40,394 nucleotides of DNA from UBA11524 sp964464815 (GCA_964464815.1 CAYXHF010000023.1:1-40394); one strand, 5' to 3'. Counted from the first letter of the stretch, positions 23,331 to 31,893 are shown. A program made the numbers and translations. The notes: a model not told the origin generated them from the sequence alone.

Positions 23331-23352
23331 CCAGAGGGCTTTCCGGTCGCCC
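23331..23352 (-). repeat. Partial copy of the window-start repeat at the edge of the gap
   Basis: These 22 bases are the reverse complement of bases 28-49 with one mismatch. The copy runs straight into the N gap, so its remainder is unresolved. Just before it, TTGAATTGGTAA (about 23311-23322) recurs inverted after the gap (about 23522-23533). Confidence 0.8.
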
Positions 23353-23452
23353 NNNNNNNNNNNNNNNNNNNNNNNNNNNNNNNNNNNNNNNNNNNNNNNN
23401 NNNNNNNNNNNNNNNNNNNNNNNNNNNNNNNNNNNNNNNNNNNNNNNNNNNN
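23353..23452. other. Assembly gap (100 N)
   Basis: Exactly 100 N, the conventional length for a gap of unknown size. Repeats on both sides indicate that a repetitive segment broke the assembly. Any gene content inside is unknown. Confidence 0.97.
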
Positions 23453-23477
23453 GAGGCCTTTCTCCCGCGGAGAAAGC

Positions 23478-23569
23478 CGGAGAAACAATCAGGACTACTA
23501 ATAAGGAACAGAAGGCGTAATTTACCAATTCAAAGAAACCTTTTTCCTGCGGAGAAACAATCAGGACTA
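23478..23569. repeat. Short direct repeats after the gap
   Basis: A 20-base unit beginning CGGAGAAACAATC occurs at 23478-23497 and exactly again at 23550-23569. No gene is visible from the gap to the terminator at 23584. Confidence 0.85.
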
Positions 23570-23583
23570 ATAACAAGAAAGTC

Positions 23584-23629
23584 AAAAAACACAGCCCTTG
23601 CAACAAACATGCTGTTGCAAGGGCTGTGT
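23584..23629 (-). terminator. Terminator after the uracil-DNA glycosylase gene
   Basis: A 17-bp perfect stem (23589-23605 with 23613-23629) and six T on the minus strand. Confidence 0.93.
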
Positions 23630-23648
23630 GCGTGTGCAATGATATTTC

Positions 23649-24248
23649 TCATTCTCCTGTATCATCAGGAAAATAGAGATCGTGATATACATCAAGTTCT
23701 ATCAGCTTGTCGCGAAGCGCCTGCATGTCTGCCCAGGCATCCTTCTTCTTGCTGGGGTCGCGTAGAAGTGCTGAAGGATGATATGTGGGCATCATCCAGA
23801 TGCCTTTGCGCTCAAACCACTTGCCGCGATCGCGCGTGATGCGAATGTCAGGGCCGAGCGTGTGCTTCGCGGCGGTCGCGCCGAGTAATACGATGACCTT
23901 GGGATGGATGAGCGCGGTCTGCATGCGTAGGTGAAGCTTGCAGGCGGCGGCCTCCTCGTCCGTGGGAACGCGGTTGTGTGGCGGACGGCATTTGACAATG
24001 TTGCAGATGTATACGCGGTCGCGAGGGAGCGAAATGGCAAGGAGCATCCGCGTGAGGAGCTGCCCGGCAGGGCCGACAAAGGCAAGCCCTTCCTCGTCCT
24101 CGACCTGCCCAGGGCCTTCACCGATGAACATTAAGGGACTGAGAACATCGCCCTGGCCGGGCACTTTGTGGTGTATTCCCTGATGTAAGGGACACATGGT
24201 GCAGGCCTCGACCTGCTGTTGAAAAAGCGACCATGTGATTTCTGCCAT
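23649..24248 (-). CDS. Family 4 uracil-DNA glycosylase (Fe-S type)
   Basis: 199 residues. Motif 1 is GEGPGQVEDEEGLAFVGPAGQLL, motif 2 is the C-terminal YHPSALLR, and four cysteines for the 4Fe-4S cluster are present: Cys16 and Cys19 (EACTMCPL) and the pair in CNIVKCRPP. It removes uracil from DNA in base-excision repair. Start ATG 24248 has GGGAG eight bases upstream. It is the last gene of a minus-strand run, 30 bases after the GH43 gene. Family 4 enzymes usually have GEAPG in motif 1; here Ala is replaced by Gly, a conservative change. Confidence 0.92.
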   Translation of the reverse strand: MAEITWSLFQQQVEACTMCPLHQGIHHKVPGQGDVLSPLMFIGEGPGQVEDEEGLAFVGPAGQLLTRMLLAISLPRDRVYICNIVKCRPPHNRVPTDEEAAACKLHLRMQTALIHPKVIVLLGATAAKHTLGPDIRITRDRGKWFERKGIWMMPTYHPSALLRDPSKKKDAWADMQALRDKLIELDVYHDLYFPDDTGE

Positions 24249-24278
24249 TGTAAACACTCCCTTTGGTGACGCAAGCTG

Positions 24279-25757
24279 TTATGCCTCGACGGTTTGACAG
24301 GTGAAGTCGCGGAAGACGGCAGAACCGCCAATCTGCTTTGTGCTGTAGAGGAAAAGCCCTGCGCGCGTGCCGGTGAAGTGATCCAGGCGGAAGAAGAGCG
24401 CGTGCGCATCGCCAGCGTTTTCCCAAACGCCATCCGCAAGATGCGCGAATTGTACCATGTCGCGCGTGAAATCAAAGGTGGCGCGAAGACGCTGCGGCGC
24501 ATCGGGTAACTGACAGAGCGTCGTTTCGTCGGTGACAAGCGCCTTGCCGTCCGGCGTATCGTGATGTGAAATGCGCACGAGATGGAGCGAATCTCCCTGA
24601 CGGCGAAGCGCCAGCGCACCGTAGCAGCCTTGCAATGCACAAAGACCGGCGGTGTCACCGTCCTGTAAAGCGCTGCCATCGATGGTGACTTCGCAGACGA
24701 AATGCGGGCCGAAGCAACGCTGGGTCAGCGTGTTGACGGCATGCTCCAGTGTCGGAACAACGCGGTCGGTCGTCAAGCGAAGACCGTCGGGCGTGAGCGT
24801 CCAGTAATCGTTGTGCGGTTCATGATTCCATTGCCAGAGGTCGTGCTTGCTGCCACGGAACGTGTCGGAGGCAAATAGCGGCGGCTGTGGCACGGTAGGA
24901 AGCGGAATTTCCAGAGATGCGGGCGCACCGAGTGCCGTCGGATGACCGTCCTGCCAGCCCATCGGCACAAGCACCGGCATGCGGCCCTGCGCACCGTGAT
25001 CCTGGAAAAGCAGGAGATACCAATCACCCTGCGGCGTGTCGATTGCACCACCCTGCGCGACGCCGTTGTTCGTTTCGTCAACGCTTTCGCAGAGGATTTC
25101 GCCGCCGACCCATGGGCCGCGAAGCGACGTCGCCGTGTGGCAGCCCTGCGCACGCATCCTGCCGGCACGCCAGTGGATGTTGAACAGGCAGTATACGCCG
25201 TTGATTTTGTGCAGATGGGAGCCTTCCCAGCCGAGCGGAACGTCGTCCTCATCGACGAGAATTTCCTCGTCCAGACCGCCGGGCAGTGGCGCAGACACAT
25301 CCGGGCGCATTTCCGTCAGGCGAATCCGGCGGTTGCCGTGCGCGATGTAGACGCGGCCATCGTCGTCAAAGAATAGCGACGGGTCGTAATAGAAGCCTTC
25401 CAGGGGCTGACGCGTCCACTGGTCGGGCGTTTCGGCGGTGTAGAGGTAGCTGTGGCCGGTGTCGTTGCAGGTGAAGAGCAGATAGAAGCGGCCAGCGTGA
25501 TGCCGCAGGGAGGCGGCCCACATGCCACGGCCGTATAGCAGACCATCGTCCATGCGCTGCTGGGCCGTTTCGCCAAAGGTGTCGTAGACGTAGGCGCAAT
25601 GCCCCCAGTGAACCAGGTCACGGGAATGCAGAATCTGTGCGCCTGGGAAGAAGTACATGGCGGTGGAGACCATGTAGTAGTCTTCGCCCACACGGATGAT
25701 ATCGGGGTCGGGGAAGTCGCTGTAGATGACCGGATTGTGCAGTTGTGTGCTGGACAT
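24279..25757 (-). CDS. GH43 glycoside hydrolase (beta-xylosidase/alpha-L-arabinofuranosidase type) with C-terminal beta-sandwich
   Basis: 492 residues without signal peptide, so cytoplasmic. The five-bladed propeller (about 1-290) carries the GH43 acid triad: Asp17 in DFPDPD (base), Asp in YYDPSLFFDDDG (pKa modulator) and Glu in GWEGSHLHK (general acid). The remainder (about 300-492) is the beta-sandwich seen in many beta-xylosidase-type GH43 proteins. It should release xylose or arabinose from short oligosaccharides. AGGAGG is about nine bases before the ATG at 25757. It lies 19 bases after a small membrane-protein gene and 30 bases before the glycosylase gene; neither neighbour suggests a substrate. 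Confidence 0.88.
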   Translation of the reverse strand: MSSTQLHNPVIYSDFPDPDIIRVGEDYYMVSTAMYFFPGAQILHSRDLVHWGHCAYVYDTFGETAQQRMDDGLLYGRGMWAASLRHHAGRFYLLFTCNDTGHSYLYTAETPDQWTRQPLEGFYYDPSLFFDDDGRVYIAHGNRRIRLTEMRPDVSAPLPGGLDEEILVDEDDVPLGWEGSHLHKINGVYCLFNIHWRAGRMRAQGCHTATSLRGPWVGGEILCESVDETNNGVAQGGAIDTPQGDWYLLLFQDHGAQGRMPVLVPMGWQDGHPTALGAPASLEIPLPTVPQPPLFASDTFRGSKHDLWQWNHEPHNDYWTLTPDGLRLTTDRVVPTLEHAVNTLTQRCFGPHFVCEVTIDGSALQDGDTAGLCALQGCYGALALRRQGDSLHLVRISHHDTPDGKALVTDETTLCQLPDAPQRLRATFDFTRDMVQFAHLADGVWENAGDAHALFFRLDHFTGTRAGLFLYSTKQIGGSAVFRDFTCQTVEA

Positions 25758-25776
25758 ACGGAAAATCCTCCTCGCG

Positions 25777-26241
25777 TTACATCATCGTCTGGAAAAGCGT
25801 CAGCGATTGTGATACGTCGGAAATCAGCCAGTTGATGAGGCTGACGAGCATCGCCACGAGAATGAGCACAATCGCCGTGCCCAATATGGTGCTGAGGAAG
25901 TCCCATAGGCTGGATAGCAGCTGCCAACGCGTCTGGCGCAGCTCCTTGCGTTCGTCCTCAGTCAGGTAGTCGGGATCGAACGTAGGGTCATCGTCCAGAT
26001 AGTCGAACGTGTCGGGCGCGGCGGCTTCTTCATCCAGCACATCTCCGCTGTTTTGGAAGTCGGCAGGGTAAATCTCCTGCTCCTCCTGCGAAAAATCGGG
26101 TAGCCATGCTTCTTCGTTGGTGAAGACAGGCTGTGCATCCGGATCTTGCGGCGCGGCGGATTGAAAGGGTGCCATTGGGGTAGGATAGGATTGCGTTTCT
26201 TCGGGTGCGGAGTGCGCACGGCGACGCTTGAAATCAGTCAT
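25777..26241 (-). CDS. Acidic single-pass membrane protein, function unknown
   Basis: 154 residues that I do not recognise. The N-terminus is basic (FKRRRAHS). A Pro/Gln/Ala-rich and then strongly acidic, probably disordered region follows (about 12-95, for example LDDDPTFDPDY). A charged helix (EDERKELRQTRWQLL) then leads into one hydrophobic segment near residues 113-140 and a short end. That suggests a tail-anchored or single-pass protein with a large cytoplasmic acidic arm. AGGAGG is five bases before ATG 26241. It heads a possible operon with GH43 and the glycosylase. Confidence 0.7.
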   Translation of the reverse strand: MTDFKRRRAHSAPEETQSYPTPMAPFQSAAPQDPDAQPVFTNEEAWLPDFSQEEQEIYPADFQNSGDVLDEEAAAPDTFDYLDDDPTFDPDYLTEDERKELRQTRWQLLSSLWDFLSTILGTAIVLILVAMLVSLINWLISDVSQSLTLFQTMM

Positions 26242-26280
26242 CACGGCCTCCTGAAACGGAACGGAACATCCTCTTGCATC

Positions 26281-26309
26281 AGTGTAGGGCGAAAAAGCGC
26301 AAAATACAA
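26281..26309 (-). promoter_or_regulatory. Promoter of the membrane protein-GH43-UDG run
   Basis: On the minus strand TTGTAT (26304-26309), 17-base spacer, TACACT (26281-26286). Moderate match. The region from here to the trmL stop at 26475 holds no gene. Confidence 0.5.
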
Positions 26310-26474
26310 GCAAAAGGATATTTTTGTCCCGAAATAGATGACAAAAGTACCTAAAATAGTACAAATGCAGAAATTGGCAACCGGTTCGTGGGAAAAAGCA
26401 TCTGCCTCTCCCTGTCATAAAAACGATTGACCGGGATAAAATCATGCATCCGTATCGTTACATGAGTAAGAAGG

Positions 26475-26996
26475 TCAGACGTAATCCAGCCAGGGCGCGG
26501 CGTTTTCCTCGCGTCCGGTCAGATGGCCTTCGCTGCTCAAATTCGGGAAGCCCGTCTGGCGCAACGCCTCGTACAGCACGATGGCGACCGAGTTGGACAG
26601 GTTCAGGCTGCGTGCCTCTGGGCGCATGGGGATGCGGATGCAGCGGTCATACGCCTGTTCCAGCAGGTTTTCGGGCAGACCGCGCGTTTCGCAGCCAAAG
26701 ACGAGAAAATCGCCGTCCTGATACGTGGCTTCGTGATAGCCACGAGGCGCTTTGGTGCTGGCAAAGTGCAAGCGGGCATCCGGATTGGCCGCCAGAAAGG
26801 CACCGAAGTCCGGATACGTGCGGTAGGTCATCAAATTCCAGTAATCCAGACCTGCGCGCTTCAAATACTTATCGCTCAGCGAAAAGCCCAGCGGTTCAAT
26901 CAAGTGCAGCATTGCACCGGTGGCCGCGCAGGTGCGCGCGATATTGCCGGTGTTTTGCGGAATTTCCGGGTTAAATAATACAATGTTCATTGCCAT
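26475..26996 (-). CDS. trmL: tRNA (cytidine/uridine-2'-O-)-methyltransferase TrmL
   Basis: 173 residues, a minimal SPOUT-class enzyme. Typical TrmL segments are MNIVLFNPEIPQNTGNIARTC at the start, LVFGCETRGLPENLL (SAM-binding knot) near residue 95, and IPMRPEARSLNLSNSVAIVLYEALRQ. It methylates the ribose at wobble position 34 of certain leucine tRNAs. The start at 26996 has GGAGG ten bases upstream; a second ATG two codons later (26990) is an alternative. It is divergent from the YARHG gene with closely spaced promoters. Confidence 0.93.
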   Translation of the reverse strand: MAMNIVLFNPEIPQNTGNIARTCAATGAMLHLIEPLGFSLSDKYLKRAGLDYWNLMTYRTYPDFGAFLAANPDARLHFASTKAPRGYHEATYQDGDFLVFGCETRGLPENLLEQAYDRCIRIPMRPEARSLNLSNSVAIVLYEALRQTGFPNLSSEGHLTGREENAAPWLDYV

Positions 26997-27020
26997 GGAA
27001 TCATCGCCTCCATCATCCCT

Positions 27021-27049
27021 ATTGTAACATCGGTTGATACTTTTCGCAA
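27021..27049 (-). promoter_or_regulatory. Promoter of trmL
   Basis: On the minus strand TTGCGA (27044-27049), 17-base spacer, TACAAT (27021-27026). Confidence 0.68.
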
Positions 27050-27054
27050 GCGCA

Positions 27055-27083
27055 TTGACAGAAGAAAGAAAAAAACCTATAAT
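27055..27083 (+). promoter_or_regulatory. Consensus promoter of the YARHG-domain gene
   Basis: TTGACA (27055-27060), 17-base spacer, TATAAT (27078-27083): complete consensus. Its -35 lies five bases from the -35 of the divergent trmL promoter, so the two polymerases may compete. Confidence 0.88.
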
Positions 27084-27152
27084 AAGATTAGAAAGAAGCA
27101 AATGGCACCCTGTGCATTTGCTTTAATTAGGAAGAGAACGGAGGAAACGGAC

Positions 27153-28055
27153 GTGAAGAAATGGTTGTCGCTGCTGCTGGTGGCGCTGATGATATTGCCC
27201 TGCGCGTCGGCAGAATTGATGTATGTGCTGCCGGAAAGCAATGTGCGGGAGCTGACATGGGAGGAAGTGGCCGAATGGGATTGGGAATCGCTGGGCTATG
27301 CGTTCAACGAGATTTTCGCGCGTCATGGCTATGTGTTCCTGCCCGGCAAGAAGTATGAATACTACTTCAATACCCAGCCGTGGTATACGCCGAACCGCGA
27401 TAGCAATAACCAACGCGCGGTGTACCCCTATGTCAGTGCGATAGAGTGGAAGAACTATCATCTGATTAAGGAGGTGCGTGCGTATAAGGAGGTATACGGC
27501 GATTGGGGAAAGTCCCTGTGGGATGAATACAGCACAGGCTTTGACACGCTGGTAGGCTTCCAGTATGTGCAATTGCGGACGGGACAAAATCTGGCGGTCT
27601 ACTCCGCGCCGTCCTATAACGCATGGCGTGGCGCGAATGGCAGGGCGTCGGTCGGCACGGGCGGCGCAATTTACACGGCAGGCTGGGAAGGCAACTGGCT
27701 GCTGGTGATGTATGAAACGAACAACGGCTCGGTGCGTGTGGGCTATGTCTGCGCGGATGAGATTCGCGGCGGTGTGCCGGTGGATACGTCCCTGTCCTTT
27801 GACTACACCAGCGCAACCGTGACTGAACGCGTGAATTTGACCGATGACCCGGCCATGACCAACAGCACCGTCGTCACGTTGCAAAAGGGAACGACCGTCA
27901 CGTACCTGACGAGTTTCTTCAATAGAAAGGCATGGGATTATGTCGAGACGACCGTGAATGGACAGACGGTGCGCGGCTTCCTGCCGGCAGGAGCGCTGGA
28001 CATTGTGGGCGCGACAGATGGTGGCGTGTCCGATGCGGATGCATGGAGTAAGTAA
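27153..28055 (+). CDS. Exported YARHG-domain protein with SH3-like repeats
   Basis: 300 residues from a GTG start with GGAGG eight bases upstream. A signal peptide covers about 1-20 (ends CASAE). The YARHG domain follows (about 35-85): ELTWEEVAEWDWESLGYAFNEIFARHGY, then FNTQPWYTP. The C-terminal half contains two bacterial SH3-like segments (about 145-215 and 220-290), each with a strand pattern ending in a WxxV or GxxxAxx turn. Such proteins are thought to act at the cell surface, perhaps binding wall; the function of YARHG is not known. No clear terminator follows before the heat-shock promoter. Confidence 0.8.
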   Translation: MKKWLSLLLVALMILPCASAELMYVLPESNVRELTWEEVAEWDWESLGYAFNEIFARHGYVFLPGKKYEYYFNTQPWYTPNRDSNNQRAVYPYVSAIEWKNYHLIKEVRAYKEVYGDWGKSLWDEYSTGFDTLVGFQYVQLRTGQNLAVYSAPSYNAWRGANGRASVGTGGAIYTAGWEGNWLLVMYETNNGSVRVGYVCADEIRGGVPVDTSLSFDYTSATVTERVNLTDDPAMTNSTVVTLQKGTTVTYLTSFFNRKAWDYVETTVNGQTVRGFLPAGALDIVGATDGGVSDADAWSK

Positions 28056-28133
28056 CAAACTGAAAAATCTGGAAACAAACGGCATTTTTGCGCGTTGTTT
28101 ACAGAAAAGATAAAAAAAATCCCCGTCAACCCC

Positions 28134-28162
28134 TTGACAAAGTGGCTTGACGGGGGTATATT
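28134..28162 (+). promoter_or_regulatory. Heat-shock operon promoter with surrounding palindrome
   Basis: TTGACA (28134-28139), 17-base spacer, TATATT (28157-28162). The -35 and most of the spacer lie within a perfect 9-bp inverted repeat, CCCCGTCAA (28121-28129) and TTGACGGGG (28147-28155). Read on minus, the repeat is followed by eight T and so also resembles an intrinsic terminator. Confidence 0.82.
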
Positions 28163-28173
28163 ATGTCATGTGA

Positions 28174-28200
28174 TTAGCACTCAACGCAAGTGAGTGCTAA
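28174..28200 (+). promoter_or_regulatory. CIRCE element (HrcA operator)
   Basis: TTAGCACTC-N9-GAGTGCTAA, an exact match to the CIRCE consensus. It begins about 11 bases after the -10, over the transcription start, so bound HrcA blocks transcription and the operon represses itself. Heat or loss of GroE-assisted HrcA folding relieves it. Confidence 0.98.
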
Positions 28201-28240
28201 CAACAGGGCCGACAGGGTATCAGAGAGGAGGAAAAGGGTC

Positions 28241-29290
28241 ATGATGATGGATGAAAGAAAATTCCGCATTTTGCAGGCCATCATTGACGACTACATCCTC
28301 ACCGCTGTGCCGGTGGGGTCACGAACTATTTCAAAGAAGTATGACATGGGCCTTTCCTCCGCGACCATCCGCAATGAGATGAGCGATTTGGAGGAGCTGG
28401 GATATCTGGATCAGCCGCATGTGTCTGCGGGCCGCATTCCGTCGGCCAAGGCGTATCGCCTGTATGTGGATCAGCTGCTGAAGACGGGCCGCATCCCGAC
28501 GGATAATGATCAGGTCGTCAAGGGTCACTTTCTGGGGCGCATGCACCAGATGGAGGACGTGATTGATCATGCGGCGCAGGTGCTTTCCAGCTTGACGAGC
28601 TACACCGCTGTGGTGCTGCCGCCAATGGGCAACATGCCGCGAATCCGCACGATTCAGCTGGTGCCGGTGACGGAAACGTCCGCGCTGGTCGTCATCGTGA
28701 CGGACATGGGCATCATCCGCGATCAGGTGATGCAGGTCTCCTCGGAGCTGGATAGTGATACGCTCTACGCCATCAGCAAGACGCTGACGGAGCGGCTGCG
28801 CGGCCTGACGCTTCATGAAGCGGTGCAGCAAATGCCCATCCTGACGCAGGCGATGCGCGATAACGAGCGACTTCTGCAGGGGATTGGGCAGGCGCTTGGA
28901 CATCAGGAGGAAATGGCGCATCCGCATGTGGCCATCGGTGGCACAAGCAATATGCTGGCTTACCCGGAGTACAGCGATATGGAGAAGGCGCGTTCCTTCC
29001 TCTCCCTCATGGAAACCCGTGATCGACTGGCCGACATTATCAGCCAGAAGGGCGAAATGGCATTCACCGTCCGGATTGGTCCGGAAACGGGCGTACCGGA
29101 AATGGCGGATTGCTCCATTGTCACCGCGACCTACACCACGGGCGCGGGCCGGCAGGGCACAATCGGCGTCATCGGCCCGACACGCATGCGATACAGCCGG
29201 GTGCTGTCCGTGATGAACACGATGGGACAGCAGTTATCCGAGCTGTTCGGTAGCGAAAATCCGGAAAATCATGATAAGTTGGACAAGTAG
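28241..29290 (+). CDS. hrcA: Heat-inducible transcription repressor HrcA
   Basis: 349 residues. An N-terminal winged helix (about 5-75: VGSRTISKKYDMGLSSATIRNEMSDLEELGYL, then HVSAGRIPSAKAYRLYVD) binds CIRCE, and the GAF-like C-terminal domain mediates dimerisation. AGGAGG lies nine bases before ATG 28241; two further in-frame ATGs follow at once. First gene of the class I heat-shock operon, followed two bases later by grpE. Confidence 0.98.
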   Translation: MMMDERKFRILQAIIDDYILTAVPVGSRTISKKYDMGLSSATIRNEMSDLEELGYLDQPHVSAGRIPSAKAYRLYVDQLLKTGRIPTDNDQVVKGHFLGRMHQMEDVIDHAAQVLSSLTSYTAVVLPPMGNMPRIRTIQLVPVTETSALVVIVTDMGIIRDQVMQVSSELDSDTLYAISKTLTERLRGLTLHEAVQQMPILTQAMRDNERLLQGIGQALGHQEEMAHPHVAIGGTSNMLAYPEYSDMEKARSFLSLMETRDRLADIISQKGEMAFTVRIGPETGVPEMADCSIVTATYTTGAGRQGTIGVIGPTRMRYSRVLSVMNTMGQQLSELFGSENPENHDKLDK

Positions 29291-29292
29291 GA

Positions 29293-29880
29293 ATGAAATG
29301 GAAGAAAGGCAGAAATCGACCGATGAATGAGCAGCAGAAGAACCCCGTACACCCGGATGAGGATATGACGCCGGATGTGACCGAACAGGATGTGCAGACC
29401 CAGGACGCTGCCACGGCCGAGGAATGTGACGTGGAAGCGACCAAGAAGGTTGCGGCCAAGGCTGAGGAGTATCTGGCGCTGGCACAGCGCGTGCAGGCGG
29501 ACTTTGATAACTTCCGCCGCCGCAACGAAGGCGTTCGCGCCGATGCCTTTGCCGAGGGTCAGCGCAAGGTGGCAACGGCGATGCTGCCGGTGCTGGACAA
29601 TCTGGAGCGCGCGCTGGCGGCCGCAGAAACGGTGGAGGGTGACGCCCTCAAAACCGGCGTGGAAATGACGCGCAAGCAGATGGTGGCCGTGTACGAAAAG
29701 CTGGGTGTGTCCCCGATTGACCGCCTGGGCGAAAAGTTCGACCCCAATCTGGAAGAAGCCATTATGCAGGGCACGCCCGATGAGGGCGAACCCGGAACGG
29801 TCTGCATGGTGCTGCAAAAGGGCTACATCATGGACAAGACGGTTCTGCGCCATGCGATGGTGAAGGTTGTGCCGGACTAA
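29293..29880 (+). CDS. grpE: Nucleotide exchange factor GrpE
   Basis: 195 residues: a disordered acidic N-terminus, a long coiled coil (about 50-90 with ADFDNFRRRNEG), and the four-helix/beta-wing region (NLERALAA, GVEMTRKQM, GTVCMVLQKGYIMDKTVLRHAMVKV). It releases ADP from DnaK. The start is uncertain: ATG 29293 begins two bases after the hrcA stop with almost no ribosome-site spacing, and ATG 29323 (MNEQQK) has AAAGG 13 bases upstream. Translational coupling to hrcA would allow the first. Confidence 0.95.
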   Translation: MKWKKGRNRPMNEQQKNPVHPDEDMTPDVTEQDVQTQDAATAEECDVEATKKVAAKAEEYLALAQRVQADFDNFRRRNEGVRADAFAEGQRKVATAMLPVLDNLERALAAAETVEGDALKTGVEMTRKQMVAVYEKLGVSPIDRLGEKFDPNLEEAIMQGTPDEGEPGTVCMVLQKGYIMDKTVLRHAMVKVVPD

Positions 29881-30008
29881 TCTCCGGTTATCTCAAAAAA
29901 GCGGTGAGTGCCGCGAATTTCCTTTGACAGTTCAGGCACGAAGGTGTCTGCTGTATATAAAAAAGACAAACGTATTTTTTCCGCATAGACAGGTAGGAGG
30001 AATGAATT

Positions 30009-31826
30009 ATGAGTAAGATCATTGGTATTGACCTTGGTACGACGAATAGCTGCGTTGCTGTGATGGAAGGCGGCCAGCCGGTTGTTATTCCCAACGCTGA
30101 GGGTGCGCGCACGACGCCTTCTGTCGTGGCCTTCACCAAGGACGGCGAGCGCATGGTCGGCACGATTGCAAAGCGTCAGGCCGTGACCAACCCTGACCGC
30201 ACGGTCATTTCTATCAAGCGCGAGATGGGCACCAACTACAAGGTGGACATCGACGGCAAGGCTTATACGCCCCAGGACATTTCCGCTATGGTGCTGACCA
30301 AGATGAAGGAAACGGCCGAAGCGTATCTGGGCGAGACTGTCTCTCAGGCGGTCATCACCGTGCCGGCTTACTTCAATGACTCCCAGCGTCAGGCCACCAA
30401 GGACGCCGGCCGCATCGCTGGTCTGGAAGTCCTGCGTATCATCAACGAGCCGACCGCTGCTTCTCTGGCCTATGGCCTGGAAAAGGACGGCGCGCAGAAG
30501 ATTCTGGTGTACGACCTGGGCGGCGGCACGTTCGACGTGTCCATCCTGGACATCGGCGACGGCGTGTTCGAGGTGCTGGCGACCAACGGTAACACCCGTC
30601 TGGGCGGCGACGACTTCGACCAGCGCATCATCGACTATGTGGCTGACCAGTTCCAGAAGGAAAATGGCATCGACCTGCGCAAGGATCGTGCGGCCAGCCA
30701 GCGCCTGAAGCAGGAAGCCGAGAAGGCCAAGATTGACCTGTCCGGCACGACCACGGCCAACATCAACCTGCCCTTCATCACCGCCGACGCGAACGGCCCG
30801 AAGCACCTGGACGTCACGCTGACCCGTGCGAAGTTCGAGGAGCTGACCGCTGATCTGGTGCAGGAGACCATCACGCCCATGGAAAAGGCGCTCAAGGATG
30901 CTGGCCTGACCTACAACGACATCAACAAGATTATCCTGGTGGGTGGCTCGACCCGTATTCCTGCTGTGCAGGCGGCTGTCAAGCGCGTCACCGGCAAGGA
31001 GCCCTTCAAGGGCATCAACCCCGACGAGTGCGTTGCCATCGGTGCTGCCATTCAGGGTGGCGTGCTGGGCGGCGAGGTGAAGGACGTGCTGCTGCTGGAC
31101 GTCACGCCTCTGTCCCTGGGTCTGGAAACCGAGGGCCACATCTTCACCCGTCTGATTGACCGTAACACCACCATCCCGACCAGCAAGTCTCAGGTCTTCT
31201 CCACCGCTGCGGATGGCCAGACGACGGTTGAAATCAACGTCCTGCAGGGCGAGCGCCAGATGGCGTATGACAACAAGTCCCTGGGCCGCTTCCAGCTGAC
31301 CGGCATTGCGCCCGCACCCCGTGGCGTGCCGCAGATTGAAGTCACCTTCTCCATCGACGCCAACGGCATCGTGAACGTTTCCGCCAAGGACAAGGCGACC
31401 GGCAACGAACAGAAGATTACCATCACCGCTTCCTCCAACCTGACGGAAGAGGAAATCAACCAGCGCGTCAAGGAAGCCGAGCAGTATGCCGAGCAGGATA
31501 AGAAGCGCAAGGAAGAGGTCGAAACCCTCAACCATGCTGACTCCATGATCTACGAAATGGAAAAGCAGCTGCGTGAAAACGGCGACAAGCTGTCCGCGGA
31601 GGACAAGGCGACGGTCGAAAGCGAAATCGCTGAGTTCAAGAAGGTGCGCGAAGGCAACAACGCCGAGGAAATCAAGAACGCCATGGAAAGCTTCACCCAG
31701 AAGGTGTATGCAATCTTCGGCAAGCTCTATCAGCAGCAGGGCGGCGAGCAGGGCGCGACCCCTGACCAGCAGCCCGGCGGCCAGAATGCGGACGGCACCT
31801 ACGAGGCCGACGGCGACATTCACTAA
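30009..31826 (+). CDS. dnaK: Molecular chaperone DnaK (Hsp70)
   Basis: 605 residues, full length. ATPase motifs are IGIDLGTTNSCVAVMEGG at the start, VYDLGGGTFDVSIL near 170 and LVGGSTRIPAVQ near 312. The substrate-binding domain (about 360-480) and helical lid follow, ending in a Gly/Gln-rich tail. Like other Firmicutes DnaK it lacks the roughly 25-residue N-domain segment of proteobacterial forms. Ribosome site GGAGG. The 128-base gap after grpE contains no clear second promoter. Confidence 0.99.
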   Translation: MSKIIGIDLGTTNSCVAVMEGGQPVVIPNAEGARTTPSVVAFTKDGERMVGTIAKRQAVTNPDRTVISIKREMGTNYKVDIDGKAYTPQDISAMVLTKMKETAEAYLGETVSQAVITVPAYFNDSQRQATKDAGRIAGLEVLRIINEPTAASLAYGLEKDGAQKILVYDLGGGTFDVSILDIGDGVFEVLATNGNTRLGGDDFDQRIIDYVADQFQKENGIDLRKDRAASQRLKQEAEKAKIDLSGTTTANINLPFITADANGPKHLDVTLTRAKFEELTADLVQETITPMEKALKDAGLTYNDINKIILVGGSTRIPAVQAAVKRVTGKEPFKGINPDECVAIGAAIQGGVLGGEVKDVLLLDVTPLSLGLETEGHIFTRLIDRNTTIPTSKSQVFSTAADGQTTVEINVLQGERQMAYDNKSLGRFQLTGIAPAPRGVPQIEVTFSIDANGIVNVSAKDKATGNEQKITITASSNLTEEEINQRVKEAEQYAEQDKKRKEEVETLNHADSMIYEMEKQLRENGDKLSAEDKATVESEIAEFKKVREGNNAEEIKNAMESFTQKVYAIFGKLYQQQGGEQGATPDQQPGGQNADGTYEADGDIH

Positions 31827-31857
31827 TCGGCGCTGATTCCCAGATACCATATCAAAG

Positions 31858-31893
31858 CCGGGAGGCACAGCGTTGCGCCTCCCGGTATATTTG
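31858..31893 (+). terminator. Hairpin between dnaK and dnaJ, possible partial terminator
   Basis: CCGGGAGGC pairs perfectly with GCCTCCCGG (31858-31866 with 31877-31885), followed by TATATTT instead of a solid T-run. It probably lets part of the transcription through to dnaJ, or shields the dnaK mRNA end after processing, giving more DnaK than DnaJ. Confidence 0.6.

Noticed and set aside
29881..30008. Separate dnaK promoter (TTGACA near 29923, TATATA near 29953)
   Set aside because: The spacer is about 24 bases, too long for a sigma-A promoter.
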